DNA of 56,466 nt from JBGSTR01 sp963707135 (GTDB lineage Bacteria > Pseudomonadota > Gammaproteobacteria > Chromatiales > Chromatiaceae), in contig CAVPOY010000041.1 of assembly GCA_963707135.1 (NCBI GenBank), positions 1 to 56,466 of the forward strand, in the 5' to 3' direction. Positions 35,264 to 43,204 of this stretch are shown here, one piece after another (positions within the stretch are counted from its first letter, which is position 1; every line of letters starts with the position of its first letter). The position numbers were made by a program, and so were the translations under genes. Below the pieces are notes generated by a model, which worked only from the letters and a program-made list of their open reading frames with translations, had not been told where the DNA came from and searched no databases.

Positions 35264-36105
35264 TTCTGCTCACCCTGGGTTGGCGATTTCGCCTCGGGCT
35301 GTGGTGCCGGTGTAGTTGTCGGGGCCGCGGGCTTGGTGACGCCCACGAGGAACCTTGCCTCGGACTCGGCCGGCCGACCCTTCGCCCATTCGGGCACCTC
35401 CTTGGCCATGCCAGGCCAGGGGTGGCGCGCATAGGGATAGCTGATCCGATACCAGGGCCGCCCCCCGTGGCAACCGAAGCAGACATCCTGCTTTTCCTTG
35501 GCCACGTCCTCGATCGCCTGCGGTTTCAGGTAGTTGACGTTGTGCCGCTCGGTACGGAATGCCGCATGGCACAGCAGACAGTTGTTCTGGAACGCCTCGC
35601 CGTGCTGCAGCCAGGGGCCAGGGACGCCCATGTTCTGGTACGGGAACTGTCCGTGGCACATCAGGCAGATGTTGGGGTCGACGTGCTTGCGCTGCGTCAG
35701 CGCGGGGTCGCCGCCGGCGTGTGACATCGCCGTCTCCTCCCGCGGGTCATTGCCTTGATGGCAGGTGTTGCACTTCAGGTCCATCACCCGCGTAGCGAAG
35801 TCGGTCACCAGATGACGCCGATGGAAGGTCTCCTGCTCGCCCTCGTAGGTATCGAGCGTCTCGTACCAGGCGCGCGCTTCGCTCGCCTTGACCCCCGCCG
35901 GGGACTCCGCCCGTACACTGTTCTCAAGCACCTCGGCATGACAGACGAGACATTGGTCGTCGCTGGCGGTCTCGGCCGCGGGCTTGAAATGCAATGGATG
36001 CCAACGCGCCTGCTCATAGCTGAGCCCGCCAACGGTTGCAACGTCTGCTTGGACCGTCATACAGGCCAGAAACGGTAGAACCGATATGACGCAGGCTCTC
36101 TTCAT
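35260..36105 (-). CDS. Periplasmic pentaheme c-type cytochrome
   Basis: The 281-residue protein has a signal peptide (CVISVLPFLACMTVQA) and five CxxCH heme sites starting at residues 52, 112, 147, 176 and 209. Many additional His residues can act as distal ligands, so bis-His hemes of the NrfH/NapC/DmsE style are likely. No membrane helix remains after cleavage. A Pro/Ala/Thr-rich tail (about 250-281) looks flexible. As first gene of the operon it should shuttle electrons between the DmsA-like enzyme and a membrane or soluble partner encoded elsewhere. Confidence 0.88.
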   Translation of the reverse strand: MKRACVISVLPFLACMTVQADVATVGGLSYEQARWHPLHFKPAAETASDDQCLVCHAEVLENSVRAESPAGVKASEARAWYETLDTYEGEQETFHRRHLVTDFATRVMDLKCNTCHQGNDPREETAMSHAGGDPALTQRKHVDPNICLMCHGQFPYQNMGVPGPWLQHGEAFQNNCLLCHAAFRTERHNVNYLKPQAIEDVAKEKQDVCFGCHGGRPWYRISYPYARHPWPGMAKEVPEWAKGRPAESEARFLVGVTKPAAPTTTPAPQPEAKSPTQGEQK

Positions 36106-36214
36106 GACCCGGCTCCTCGCAACTTGGTCCGGCCTACCGGACGTTCGTAGATTCAGGAAAACGGCACTTCCCTGTGCACATCAAAGGCCTCTCTATGGCT
36201 GGAGGTCCAAGCGA

Positions 36215-37248
36215 CTAGTTGGCCGGCGGGGTCCAACCGGACATGCCGCCCATTCCGCCCATGCCGGACATACCGCCCATGCCGGACATACCGCCCATGC
36301 CGGACATGACCGCCCATGCCGGACATGCCGCCCATGCCGGACATGCCGCTGGGCACCCAGACCCAGCCGCCCATGCCGGACATACCGCCCATGCCGGACA
36401 TGCCGCCCATGCCGGACATACCGCCCATGCCGGACATGCCACCCATGCCGGACATACCGCCCATGCCGGACATGCCGCCCATACCGGACATGCCACCCAT
36501 GCCGCCCATACCGGACATGCCACCCATGCCGGACATACCGCTCATACCGCTCGCGGGATAGAAGAAGATCTGACCGTCAGGCGTGATCCGGAAGTAGCCG
36601 CTCATGCCGGACATACCGCCCATTCCCGACATACCGCTCATGCCACCCATGCCGGACATGCCGCCCATGCCACCCATACCCGACATACCGCTCATGCCAC
36701 CCATGCCGGACATGCCGCCCATGCCCATCCGCCATGCCGGACATACCGCCCATGCCGGACATACCGCCCATGCCGGACATTCCACCCATGCCGGACATGC
36801 CGCTAGGTACCCAGACCCAGCCGCCCATGCCACTCATGCCGGACATGCCGCCCATGCCGGACATGCCGCCCATGCCGGACATGCCACCCATGCCGGACAT
36901 GCCGCCCATGCCACCCATTCCGGACATGCCACCCATTCCGGACATGCCGCTAGGCACCCAGGCCCAACCGCCCATGCCGGACATGCCATCCATACCGGAC
37001 ATGCCGCCCATGCCACCCATGCCCGACATACCGGACATGCCGCCCATTCCGGACATGCCGCCCATTCCGGACATGCCGCTAGGCACCCAGACCCAGCCGC
37101 CCATACCGCCCATGCCCGACATACCGGACATGCCGCCCATTCCGGACATGCCGTCCATGCTATGGGCCGCCGATCCACTGCCGGCCAGCGCGAGGCCGAT
37201 AACAGCGGAAACAGCGGCCTTGTTGAACCTCTTCAGCGTTGACTTCAT
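36215..37248 (-). pseudogene. Secreted Gly-Met-Ser/Gly triplet-repeat protein, two frameshifts as read
   Basis: The start at 37248 has GGAGG nine bases upstream and gives a signal peptide (AAVSAVIGLALAGSGSAAHS). The rest is dominated by GMSGMGGMSGM repeats, i.e. Gly at every third residue with Met next to it. Four tryptophan spacers, GGW(V/A)WVPSG, lie near 37,090, 36,960, 36,813 and 36,360, and there is one unique insert GYFRITPDGQIFFYP near 36,575. The first frame is lost at about 36,728-36,733, and again at 36,309 where an extra A is visible relative to the repeat; after both, the original frame ends properly in GMSGWTPPAN and stop (36215). The undamaged protein would be about 343 residues. 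Long repeats make sequencing or assembly error, phase variation and real decay all possible. No family recognised; Gly-rich sulfur-globule or metal-binding envelope proteins are the nearest idea. Confidence 0.75.
36219..37160. repeat. Degenerate 18-bp tandem repeat array
   Basis: The unit on the plus strand is approximately CCCATGCCGGACATGCCG, repeated and shuffled with 9-bp half units for more than 900 bp, interrupted by four copies of a 27-bp Trp-coding spacer. It codes for the Gly-Met repeats above. The array is prone to slipped-strand change and to assembly error. Confidence 0.85.
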
Positions 37249-37293
37249 CGATCAGATCCTCCAATAGCTACGGATAACCCGGGATATGCGCGG

Positions 37294-37596
37294 TCACTGG
37301 CCGTGCCAGCCGCGAATGTCGTAACGACCAAGCATCCCCGGATGATTGAATGGGGTGTACCAGTTTCCTTGATCCTCCAGGAATCTCAGGCTGTTCGGGT
37401 ACGGCCGGGAGATCCCGGTCAGTGCCCGCGCATACCATTCCGGACCCCTTTGAACCTCGGTTATCACCGGCGCCCCGACGGGCCTTTCGAAAGGCCGCGT
37501 GCCAGCGATCGGGTACGGGTCTTCGGCTGACACCGAACCGACCCAACCGTAGGCAGCGCCGGCAAGCATGACAGCCGTTAGGGCTATCGCCTTCAT
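37294..37596 (-). CDS. Small secreted protein of unknown function
   Basis: The ATG at 37596 has GGAGG eight bases upstream (an upstream GTG at 37605 overlaps that site, so I reject it). The 100-residue protein has a signal peptide (ALTAVMLAGAAYGWVGSVSA) and a mature part rich in Pro, Tyr, Arg and Trp (PYPIAGTRPFERP, GISRPYPNSLRFLEDQGNWY, YDIRGWHGQ). No Cys or known domain. It lies 45 bp upstream of the Gly-Met repeat gene on the same strand, and a sigma-54 promoter match lies about 105 bp upstream, so the two are probably co-expressed. Confidence 0.75.
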   Translation of the reverse strand: MKAIALTAVMLAGAAYGWVGSVSAEDPYPIAGTRPFERPVGAPVITEVQRGPEWYARALTGISRPYPNSLRFLEDQGNWYTPFNHPGMLGRYDIRGWHGQ

Positions 37597-37700
37597 CTCG
37601 ATCACCTCCTCTTATGCCCTTTACGCTCGCGCCGACCCGGCGCTCCGCCGCATCCCTGCTGACCGTCTGTCGCCTTTCGAAGACCTCCGGTCGGGTGTGC

Positions 37701-37716
37701 AGCAACAACCTTGCCA
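37701..37716 (-). promoter_or_regulatory. Candidate sigma-54 promoter for the small secreted protein and repeat protein
   Basis: On the minus strand TGGCAAGGTTGTTGCT matches the -24/-12 consensus TGGCAC-N5-TTGCW with one change (C to A), with the essential GG and GC at correct spacing. It reads toward the gene starting at 37596. Confidence 0.55.
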
Positions 37717-38042
37717 TGCCCCGTCGATCTTCCCTTGACCCTTGAATCGGCGACCTTTGTCTGAGCGTCCACGACGAGCGACCCGCCGTGCCAGCCAAGG
37801 AAACCTGCCGAAATGTCACAAGAGATCGCTAATAAGGCCTCACAGAACGTGATCCGCGTCTCGATTCGACCGGCGCTCCCTTTGTCTATTATGTTTTTTA
37901 TCAGATTGTTGCAGTATTCACCTCAAGCAATCTTCCGGCATCCTGCACGGGCCGGCTCATTCATGCCATTCTGTCGGGATGGTCCGTACATGGGCCAAGG
38001 CACCGAGGCACAGGGTCGTTCTCGACGCCCATCCGCCCGGGC
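37717..38042. other. Intergenic, no gene seen
   Basis: Between the promoter above and the 3' end of the next minus-strand gene. It contains an AT-rich patch (about 37,880-37,920, with a run of six T) that could be a terminator or upstream activator region; I see no coding frame. Confidence 0.4.
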
Positions 38043-38894
38043 TCAGTTCAACACGACGACCCGGCCGTCCTCCACGCTGATGGCGATCTGGTGACGCAGG
38101 CGGTGAGGCGGGCTCGCGTCGACGATGCTGACCAGGTAGACCCGAAAGATCCGCCGCACCTTGCCGAGTTGCAGGGTCGGATCCTTGACCGAATCCAGCC
38201 AGGACTGCGCCACCGCCCGAACCTCTCCCCAGCCCTCAACGGGCAGCGAGACCTGCTGCTCGCGGACTGCCTCGGGGAGAACACCCGCACTCGGCTCGAT
38301 CGCGGCCGCCGAGACTCCCACACGTCCGAGCGGATAGAGCAACAGGGACCCATCTGCAGAACGCCCGACCCGCCAACCGCGCTCGGCGAGCAGGCGGTCG
38401 ATCTCAGCGGCTATCTCGACCTGCGCCGCCCGGCCTGCGATCTGCGGGGCTTCTGTTGTCGTGGGAGCCTTCGACGGTGCCTTGTCCTCGTTCGGAGGCC
38501 CCGCGACACCCTCGCTCGGACCGGTCGCCTTCCCGGCTTCGGACGCGGGCGGGAACAGCAGTGTCGAGCCGGCATCATCGGTCTGAACCTGCCAGCCGTG
38601 GGCCCGCAGCGGACTCCAGTCGAAGGCATGCTCCGGGGTCGCCGGCGTGCTGTCCGGCTTCCCTGCCGACGTGGCCGCGGCGGAGGTCGGCGGTGCCTCG
38701 GACTCGGCGCCCGATTTCGGATACAGCTGCAGGCTCCCGTCGACCAGCACCTCCACCTCCCAGCCCGCGGCCCGCAGGGCGTCGGCGAAGGGCACCATGA
38801 GCGCCGACTCCTCGGCTCCGCCAGATGCCGACCAGAATCCACCCAGACAGCAAAGAGCAATGCCCCACCGCGGGGCCCATAGGTCGCGTTTCAT
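38043..38894 (-). CDS. Secreted protein with three copies of a GWxV...DGSLxLYP motif
   Basis: The ATG at 38894 with GGAGG eight bases upstream gives 283 residues with a signal peptide (WGIALCCLGGFWSASGGA). Three similar motifs occur: LRAAGWEVEVLVDGSLQLYP (about 40-59), LRAHGWQVQTDDAGSTLLFP (about 96-115) and LLAERGWRVGRSADGSLLLY (about 168-187), separated by Ala/Pro/Thr-rich linkers. The C-terminal third (SLPVEGWGEVRAVAQSWLDSVKDP...) looks like a separate alpha/beta domain. No family recognised. It is divergent from the heme-sensor kinase gene and preceded by a near-consensus sigma-54 promoter. Confidence 0.8.
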   Translation of the reverse strand: MKRDLWAPRWGIALCCLGGFWSASGGAEESALMVPFADALRAAGWEVEVLVDGSLQLYPKSGAESEAPPTSAAATSAGKPDSTPATPEHAFDWSPLRAHGWQVQTDDAGSTLLFPPASEAGKATGPSEGVAGPPNEDKAPSKAPTTTEAPQIAGRAAQVEIAAEIDRLLAERGWRVGRSADGSLLLYPLGRVGVSAAAIEPSAGVLPEAVREQQVSLPVEGWGEVRAVAQSWLDSVKDPTLQLGKVRRIFRVYLVSIVDASPPHRLRHQIAISVEDGRVVVLN

Positions 38895-38946
38895 GTGCTC
38901 GTCCTCCCCAGTGGATTCTTGATTTGTCGCTTGGCGCAACGTTGCG

Positions 38947-38962
38947 AGCAATCCGTGTGCCC
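38947..38962 (-). promoter_or_regulatory. Near-consensus sigma-54 promoter for the triple-motif secreted protein
   Basis: On the minus strand GGGCACACGGATTGCT matches TGGCAC-N5-TTGCW except for the first base; GG and GC are correctly spaced. It lies 53 bp upstream of the ATG at 38894, giving a short leader. An NtrC-type activator is encoded divergently nearby. Confidence 0.65.
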
Positions 38963-39072
38963 GGAGCGCTGGCAGGCCAGTCTTTTGCCGAAAATGAGCG
39001 GCCTGGAGACCGCGCCAGCGCGTTCAGGGGACGCCGGCCCCGGCGAAAGACCTGCTCCTGAACCGACGACAC

Positions 39073-39087
39073 CTGACATATTGTCAG
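39073..39087. promoter_or_regulatory. Palindrome, possible upstream activator site
   Basis: CTGACA-TAT-TGTCAG is a perfect inverted repeat about 110-125 bp upstream of the sigma-54 element and 90 bp before the kinase start, the distance typical for enhancer sites of NtrC-type activators. Confidence 0.4.
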
Positions 39088-39175
39088 TGCAGCGTAACAA
39101 TCCGCTGGTATGCTTCAGACGGGCTGAGGCCCCTCGGCGCACGATCTTGGCGCACCCGGAACGAAGAGCGGCATC

Positions 39176-41035
39176 ATGAGTTGGCTCGACGAAAGCCTGA
39201 ACCGCAAGTTCGCCGCCGGCACGGCGGCCGGACTGCTCGTCAGCTCGCTCGTCTTCCTGGTGCTCTTCGTCAGCCTCTACCGGGGGCAGCTCGAGCACCA
39301 GCGCACCATCGCCGCCACCCAGGTCACGCGTCTGCTCCAGTCGTCGCTCGAGAACGCGATGCTCAAGCGCGACCTCGGCGGGCTGCAGGAGATCGTCGAC
39401 CGGCTTGGCGGTGAGCCCGGGGTCCGGGGAGTCATGATCGCTAATGCGCGCGGCGACATCCGGCTCGCCACCGACCCCAACCTGCAGGGGGCGCGGCTTC
39501 CACTGGATTCGGCCAGCCTGTCGGGCACCTCGGCCCGATTCATCGAGGATGCCGATGGCCGCCCGGTGCTGCGCAGTAGCAACACGGTACACAACCAGCC
39601 CCAATGCGAGGAGTGCCATGGCCCCGTTGGCACGAACCCGATCAACGGCATCCTCTACGTCGATTTCGACGCGGACCCGATTCGCGAGCACGCGCGCGCG
39701 ACCACGCTGCTGCTGATGGGAGCCGGCGCGCTGATCGTCCTGATCAACCTCGCCGGCGGCTGGTGGTTCATCCGCCGATTCGTCATCCAGCCGGTCAGGC
39801 ATTTATCCTCGGTCAGTGAACGGCTTTCCGAGGGAGAGCTTGGGACCCGCGCTGCCCTGCCGGGCGCAGACGAGCTCTCGCGGCTCGGCGGAGCCTTCAA
39901 CCGAATGGCCGAGTCCCTGGGGGGTAAGATCGCGGAGATCAAGGAGCACGAGCAGTTCCTTCAGGAGCTGGTTGACGCGATCCCCGAGGGCATCCGCGTC
40001 ATCGATCAGGAGTTCCGCGTGGTGCTCTCCAATGCCAGCTACCGGGCACAGCTGGGCTTCGATGAAGACCGACTCCCGCCCGAGCACTGCTACTCGGCGA
40101 CGCACGCCCGCGACGCGCCCTGCCCTGAATCCCTGATCACCTGCCCGCTGCGGGAGGTGACGCGCAACGGGGCCCCATTGCGCGTGGTGCATCGACACAC
40201 GCGACTGGACGGGACCCCGCTAGACGTCGAGCTTTACGCGGCGCCGATGCGCGTTGTGCGAGACGGTGCCGAACAGCTTCTCGTGGTCGAGGCGATGCGC
40301 GACCTCGACCAGGAGGTGCGCTTCTCGCACGAGCAGAAGCTATCCGAGCTCGGTCGGCTCGCCGCCGGTGTCGCCCACGAGATACACAACCCGCTGGCGT
40401 CCGTTCGCATGGCTCTTCACGCGGCCGAGCAGGCGGTTTCCGCGCAACCGCCCGATCCGGACGAGGCGCGGGAATACCTGACCCTGGTCGACCAGGAGGT
40501 GGATAAGTGCATCGAGGTTACCGAGCGCCTGCTCAAGCTCAGCGTCCCCGCGCTCGGACACGACCAGCTGGTGCGGGTGGACCGGGTGGTCGCCGACACC
40601 CTGAAGCTGCTCCAGTGGGAGGCCGAGACCCGCGGCGTGGCGATCGACTTGGCTCTTGACGAGCCACCGCTGCGTATACTGGGCTCCGACAGCGAGCTGC
40701 GCATGTCGGTGCTCAATCTCGCTCAGAACGCGCTGCACGCGATGCCCAATGGTGGCAAGTTGGCGATTCGCTGCCAGCGCCGCGCAGGGGACATCGAGAT
40801 TCGGGTCGAGGACACGGGCATCGGCATTGACCCGGCGGACCGGATTCAGATCTTCGAACCCTTCTTCAGCCGGCGAGCCGACGGCATCCGTGGCACCGGG
40901 CTCGGCCTATCGATCGTAAAAAGCATCGTCGAGAGCCACGGCGGTACCCTCTCGTTCGACAGTGAGCCGGGACGAGGGACTCGCTTCGTGATCGCTCTCC
41001 CGGCCGCGGATATCCACGCGGAGGTAATAGCGTGA
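39176..41035 (+). CDS. Sensor histidine kinase with periplasmic heme-c (CxxCH) sensor domain
   Basis: The 619-residue protein has a membrane helix (about 14-36), a periplasmic region of about 145 residues containing CEECH (Cys144, Cys147, His148), a second helix (about 182-203), HAMP (about 203-258), a PAS domain (about 265-375), HisKA with VAHEIHNPLASVRMAL (His401) and an ATPase domain (NLAQNALHAMPNGG, DTGIGI, GTGLGLSIV). The CxxCH would be a covalent heme site, so the input is likely redox, oxygen, NO or CO. The PAS domain has several Cys. It overlaps the response-regulator gene by four bases. Confidence 0.9.
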   Translation: MSWLDESLNRKFAAGTAAGLLVSSLVFLVLFVSLYRGQLEHQRTIAATQVTRLLQSSLENAMLKRDLGGLQEIVDRLGGEPGVRGVMIANARGDIRLATDPNLQGARLPLDSASLSGTSARFIEDADGRPVLRSSNTVHNQPQCEECHGPVGTNPINGILYVDFDADPIREHARATTLLLMGAGALIVLINLAGGWWFIRRFVIQPVRHLSSVSERLSEGELGTRAALPGADELSRLGGAFNRMAESLGGKIAEIKEHEQFLQELVDAIPEGIRVIDQEFRVVLSNASYRAQLGFDEDRLPPEHCYSATHARDAPCPESLITCPLREVTRNGAPLRVVHRHTRLDGTPLDVELYAAPMRVVRDGAEQLLVVEAMRDLDQEVRFSHEQKLSELGRLAAGVAHEIHNPLASVRMALHAAEQAVSAQPPDPDEAREYLTLVDQEVDKCIEVTERLLKLSVPALGHDQLVRVDRVVADTLKLLQWEAETRGVAIDLALDEPPLRILGSDSELRMSVLNLAQNALHAMPNGGKLAIRCQRRAGDIEIRVEDTGIGIDPADRIQIFEPFFSRRADGIRGTGLGLSIVKSIVESHGGTLSFDSEPGRGTRFVIALPAADIHAEVIA

Positions 41036-42384
41036 ACAAACACGTACTCCTCATTGAAGATGACGCCGTCCTGAGTCGGCTGCTGACCAAGCATCTTCAG
41101 TCGCAGGGTCATGAGGTGACCAGCGTCAAGGGCTGGGTGCAAGCGGACGCGGTCCTTGCCACCCGCGAGCCCCACCTGCTGGTCACCGACGTGCGGCTTC
41201 CGGACGGCGACAGCCTCGAACGGCTCCCCGACCTGGTCAATATCATGCCTGTCGTCGTTCTTACCGCGTACGGCTCGGTACGCAACGCCGTCGAGGCGAT
41301 GAAGGCGGGCGCGTTCGAGTACCTGGTGAAACCCATCAGCCCGGAGGAGCTTTCTCTGGTCGCGCGGCGTGCGCTGGAGCATGCGGATCTTAGAATCGAC
41401 CATCAATTCTGCCGTCGCCGACTGAAGGCCAGCGAAAGCGGCAAGGACTTCATGGTCGGCGTCAGCGCACCGCTGCTCAAGGTCAAGGACACCATCGATG
41501 CCGTCGCGCCAACCGACATGACGGTGCTGGTCCAAGGCGAGAGTGGAACCGGCAAGGAGCTGGTAGCCCGGGCCATCCACGATCGGAGTCCGCGCGCGAA
41601 GCGAAACTTCGTCGCCGTCGACTGCTGTACCCTGCAGGAGAAGCTCTTCGAGTCCGAGCTTTTCGGTCACGAACGGGGAGCCTTTACCGGGGCGGACAAG
41701 CAGAAGCGCGGGTTGATCGAGGGCGCCGAGGGCGGAACCCTGTTCCTCGACGAAATCGGCGAGATCGAAGGCAGCATCCAGGCCAAGCTGCTGCGCGTGC
41801 TGGAAACCGGCATCTTCCGGCGGGTGGGGGGAACCCGGGACCTGCAGGCGAACATCCGCATCGTCGCCGCCACCAACCGAGACCTCGGGCCGATGAGCGA
41901 GTCCGGCAGCTTTCGAGCAGACCTCTTCTACCGGCTTAGCGGCTTCGTCATCGACACCCCGCCGCTGCGCGAGCGCCGCGAGGACATTCCGTACCTCGCC
42001 GAGCACTTCATACAGAATCATAACTTCTCGCGGCGGATCGAAAAGCGACTTTCCAACGGCGCGATCCGGCGCCTAATCTCCTACGACTGGCCGGGTAACG
42101 TCCGCGAGCTGAAGAACGTGGTCGAGCGCGCGATCATTCTTTCCCGCGACACGGACCGTCTCCGTCCCGAGCACCTGGCGTTCGGCAAGAGCCTCGGAAA
42201 CGGCAAGGCACAGGTCAGCGTGAGCTTCGACCACGACCCCACCCTGGACGAGCTGCAGGCGGAGTATCTAAAGATGCAGCTGGCCAAGTTCTCCGGGCAC
42301 CGCGCCCGGGTAGCCGAGGTGCTGGATGTGAGTGAACGCAACATCTATCGGCTGATTAGGCGGTACGGGCTGGCCGAGGCCTGA
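41032..42384 (+). CDS. NtrC-family sigma-54-dependent response regulator
   Basis: 450 residues: receiver domain with phosphorylatable Asp53 in TDVRLPDGDS and Lys in VKPISPEEL; AAA+ domain with Walker A GESGTGKE (about 168), the sigma-54-contacting loop GAFTGA (about 216), Walker B GGTLFLDEIGE; and a C-terminal Fis-type helix-turn-helix (AEVLDVSERNIYRLIRRYGL). It must act on -24/-12 promoters. The partner kinase is immediately upstream, and two candidate sigma-54 promoters lie 2-3.5 kb away in front of secreted-protein genes. Confidence 0.93.
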   Translation: MNKHVLLIEDDAVLSRLLTKHLQSQGHEVTSVKGWVQADAVLATREPHLLVTDVRLPDGDSLERLPDLVNIMPVVVLTAYGSVRNAVEAMKAGAFEYLVKPISPEELSLVARRALEHADLRIDHQFCRRRLKASESGKDFMVGVSAPLLKVKDTIDAVAPTDMTVLVQGESGTGKELVARAIHDRSPRAKRNFVAVDCCTLQEKLFESELFGHERGAFTGADKQKRGLIEGAEGGTLFLDEIGEIEGSIQAKLLRVLETGIFRRVGGTRDLQANIRIVAATNRDLGPMSESGSFRADLFYRLSGFVIDTPPLRERREDIPYLAEHFIQNHNFSRRIEKRLSNGAIRRLISYDWPGNVRELKNVVERAIILSRDTDRLRPEHLAFGKSLGNGKAQVSVSFDHDPTLDELQAEYLKMQLAKFSGHRARVAEVLDVSERNIYRLIRRYGLAEA

Positions 42385-42505
42385 GGGTCGGCCCGGGTCC
42401 TGTCGACGAGCCGGGGCGGCGCGCCCGCCACAACGTGGGCCTGGCGCATGCGTTTTTATCAAGTGCTCGGACTGGCGGCGCCTGAGCGGGGAGCATACTC
42501 CCGGC

Positions 42506-43153
42506 GTGCAGACTAGGTATATCCGCCGCTTCTTCGCCGCCCTGCTCGGGCTCGCCGGGTGCGTGGCCTCAACCGCCGCCCCGCCGCGGGACGTGGCCGC
42601 GGCCACGTCGATCTATACCGTCTCCCACGGCGGACATACCGGGATCCTCGTCCGCCGCGCCGATGTCCCGCCCGGGCTCTGGCCGGAGATCCGCGACTTC
42701 CCGGACGCCGACGCGATCGAGGTGGGCTGGGGCGATCAGAACTTTTACCGCTCGCCCGATCCCGGCCTGTTGATCACGCTTAGCGCCGCCTTCGCGCCGA
42801 CGCCGAGCGTACTGCACCTGGTCGGCGTGCGCGGATCGCCACTGACGGCCTTCCGTCATAGCGAAATCGTTGAGATCCGCCTGCCCCGGGATGCGGTCTA
42901 TGGCCTGGTCCGTTATATCGATGCCGCGCATCTGCGTGAAGGCGGCGCCGCCGCCCAAGCGCTGGGACCCGGACTCTACGGCGACAGCCGCTTCTACCCC
43001 GGGCGAGAGCGGTTCCATATCGGACGCACCTGCAACGTCTGGACCGCCGGCGCGCTGCGCGCCGCGGGTCTGCCGGTGCGGGACGCCGTCACCCGGGAGG
43101 GCCTGATGAAGCAGGTACGCCCCCTCGGCACCGTGCTGAATCCGGTGCGCTGA
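42506..43153 (+). CDS. DUF2459-family lipoprotein
   Basis: The start is GTG at 42506, giving 215 residues with a lipoprotein signal (FFAALLGLAGC, lipobox Cys near 18). Conserved DUF2459 features include HGGHTGILV, IEVGWGDQNFY and CNVWTAGALRAAGLPV, with possible catalytic His and Cys of an NlpC-like fold. Function of the family is not established. It follows the response regulator by 121 bp but may be a separate unit. Confidence 0.82.
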   Translation: MQTRYIRRFFAALLGLAGCVASTAAPPRDVAAATSIYTVSHGGHTGILVRRADVPPGLWPEIRDFPDADAIEVGWGDQNFYRSPDPGLLITLSAAFAPTPSVLHLVGVRGSPLTAFRHSEIVEIRLPRDAVYGLVRYIDAAHLREGGAAAQALGPGLYGDSRFYPGRERFHIGRTCNVWTAGALRAAGLPVRDAVTREGLMKQVRPLGTVLNPVR

Positions 43154-43204
43154 GCGCGCGTCGGGGACGGGCGGCGAAGCAGGCCCGGCCGAGCCGGCAT
43201 CGGA

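Noticed and set aside
36219..37160. Regular 18-bp repeats resembling a CRISPR array
   Set aside because: Repeats are contiguous, lack unique spacers of even length, encode a Gly-Met protein and have no cas genes nearby.
36600..37267. Long plus-strand open frames reading MPDIPPMPDMPP-type repeats
   Set aside because: They are the antisense of the Gly-Met repeats and lack a signal peptide or ribosome site; the minus strand has both.
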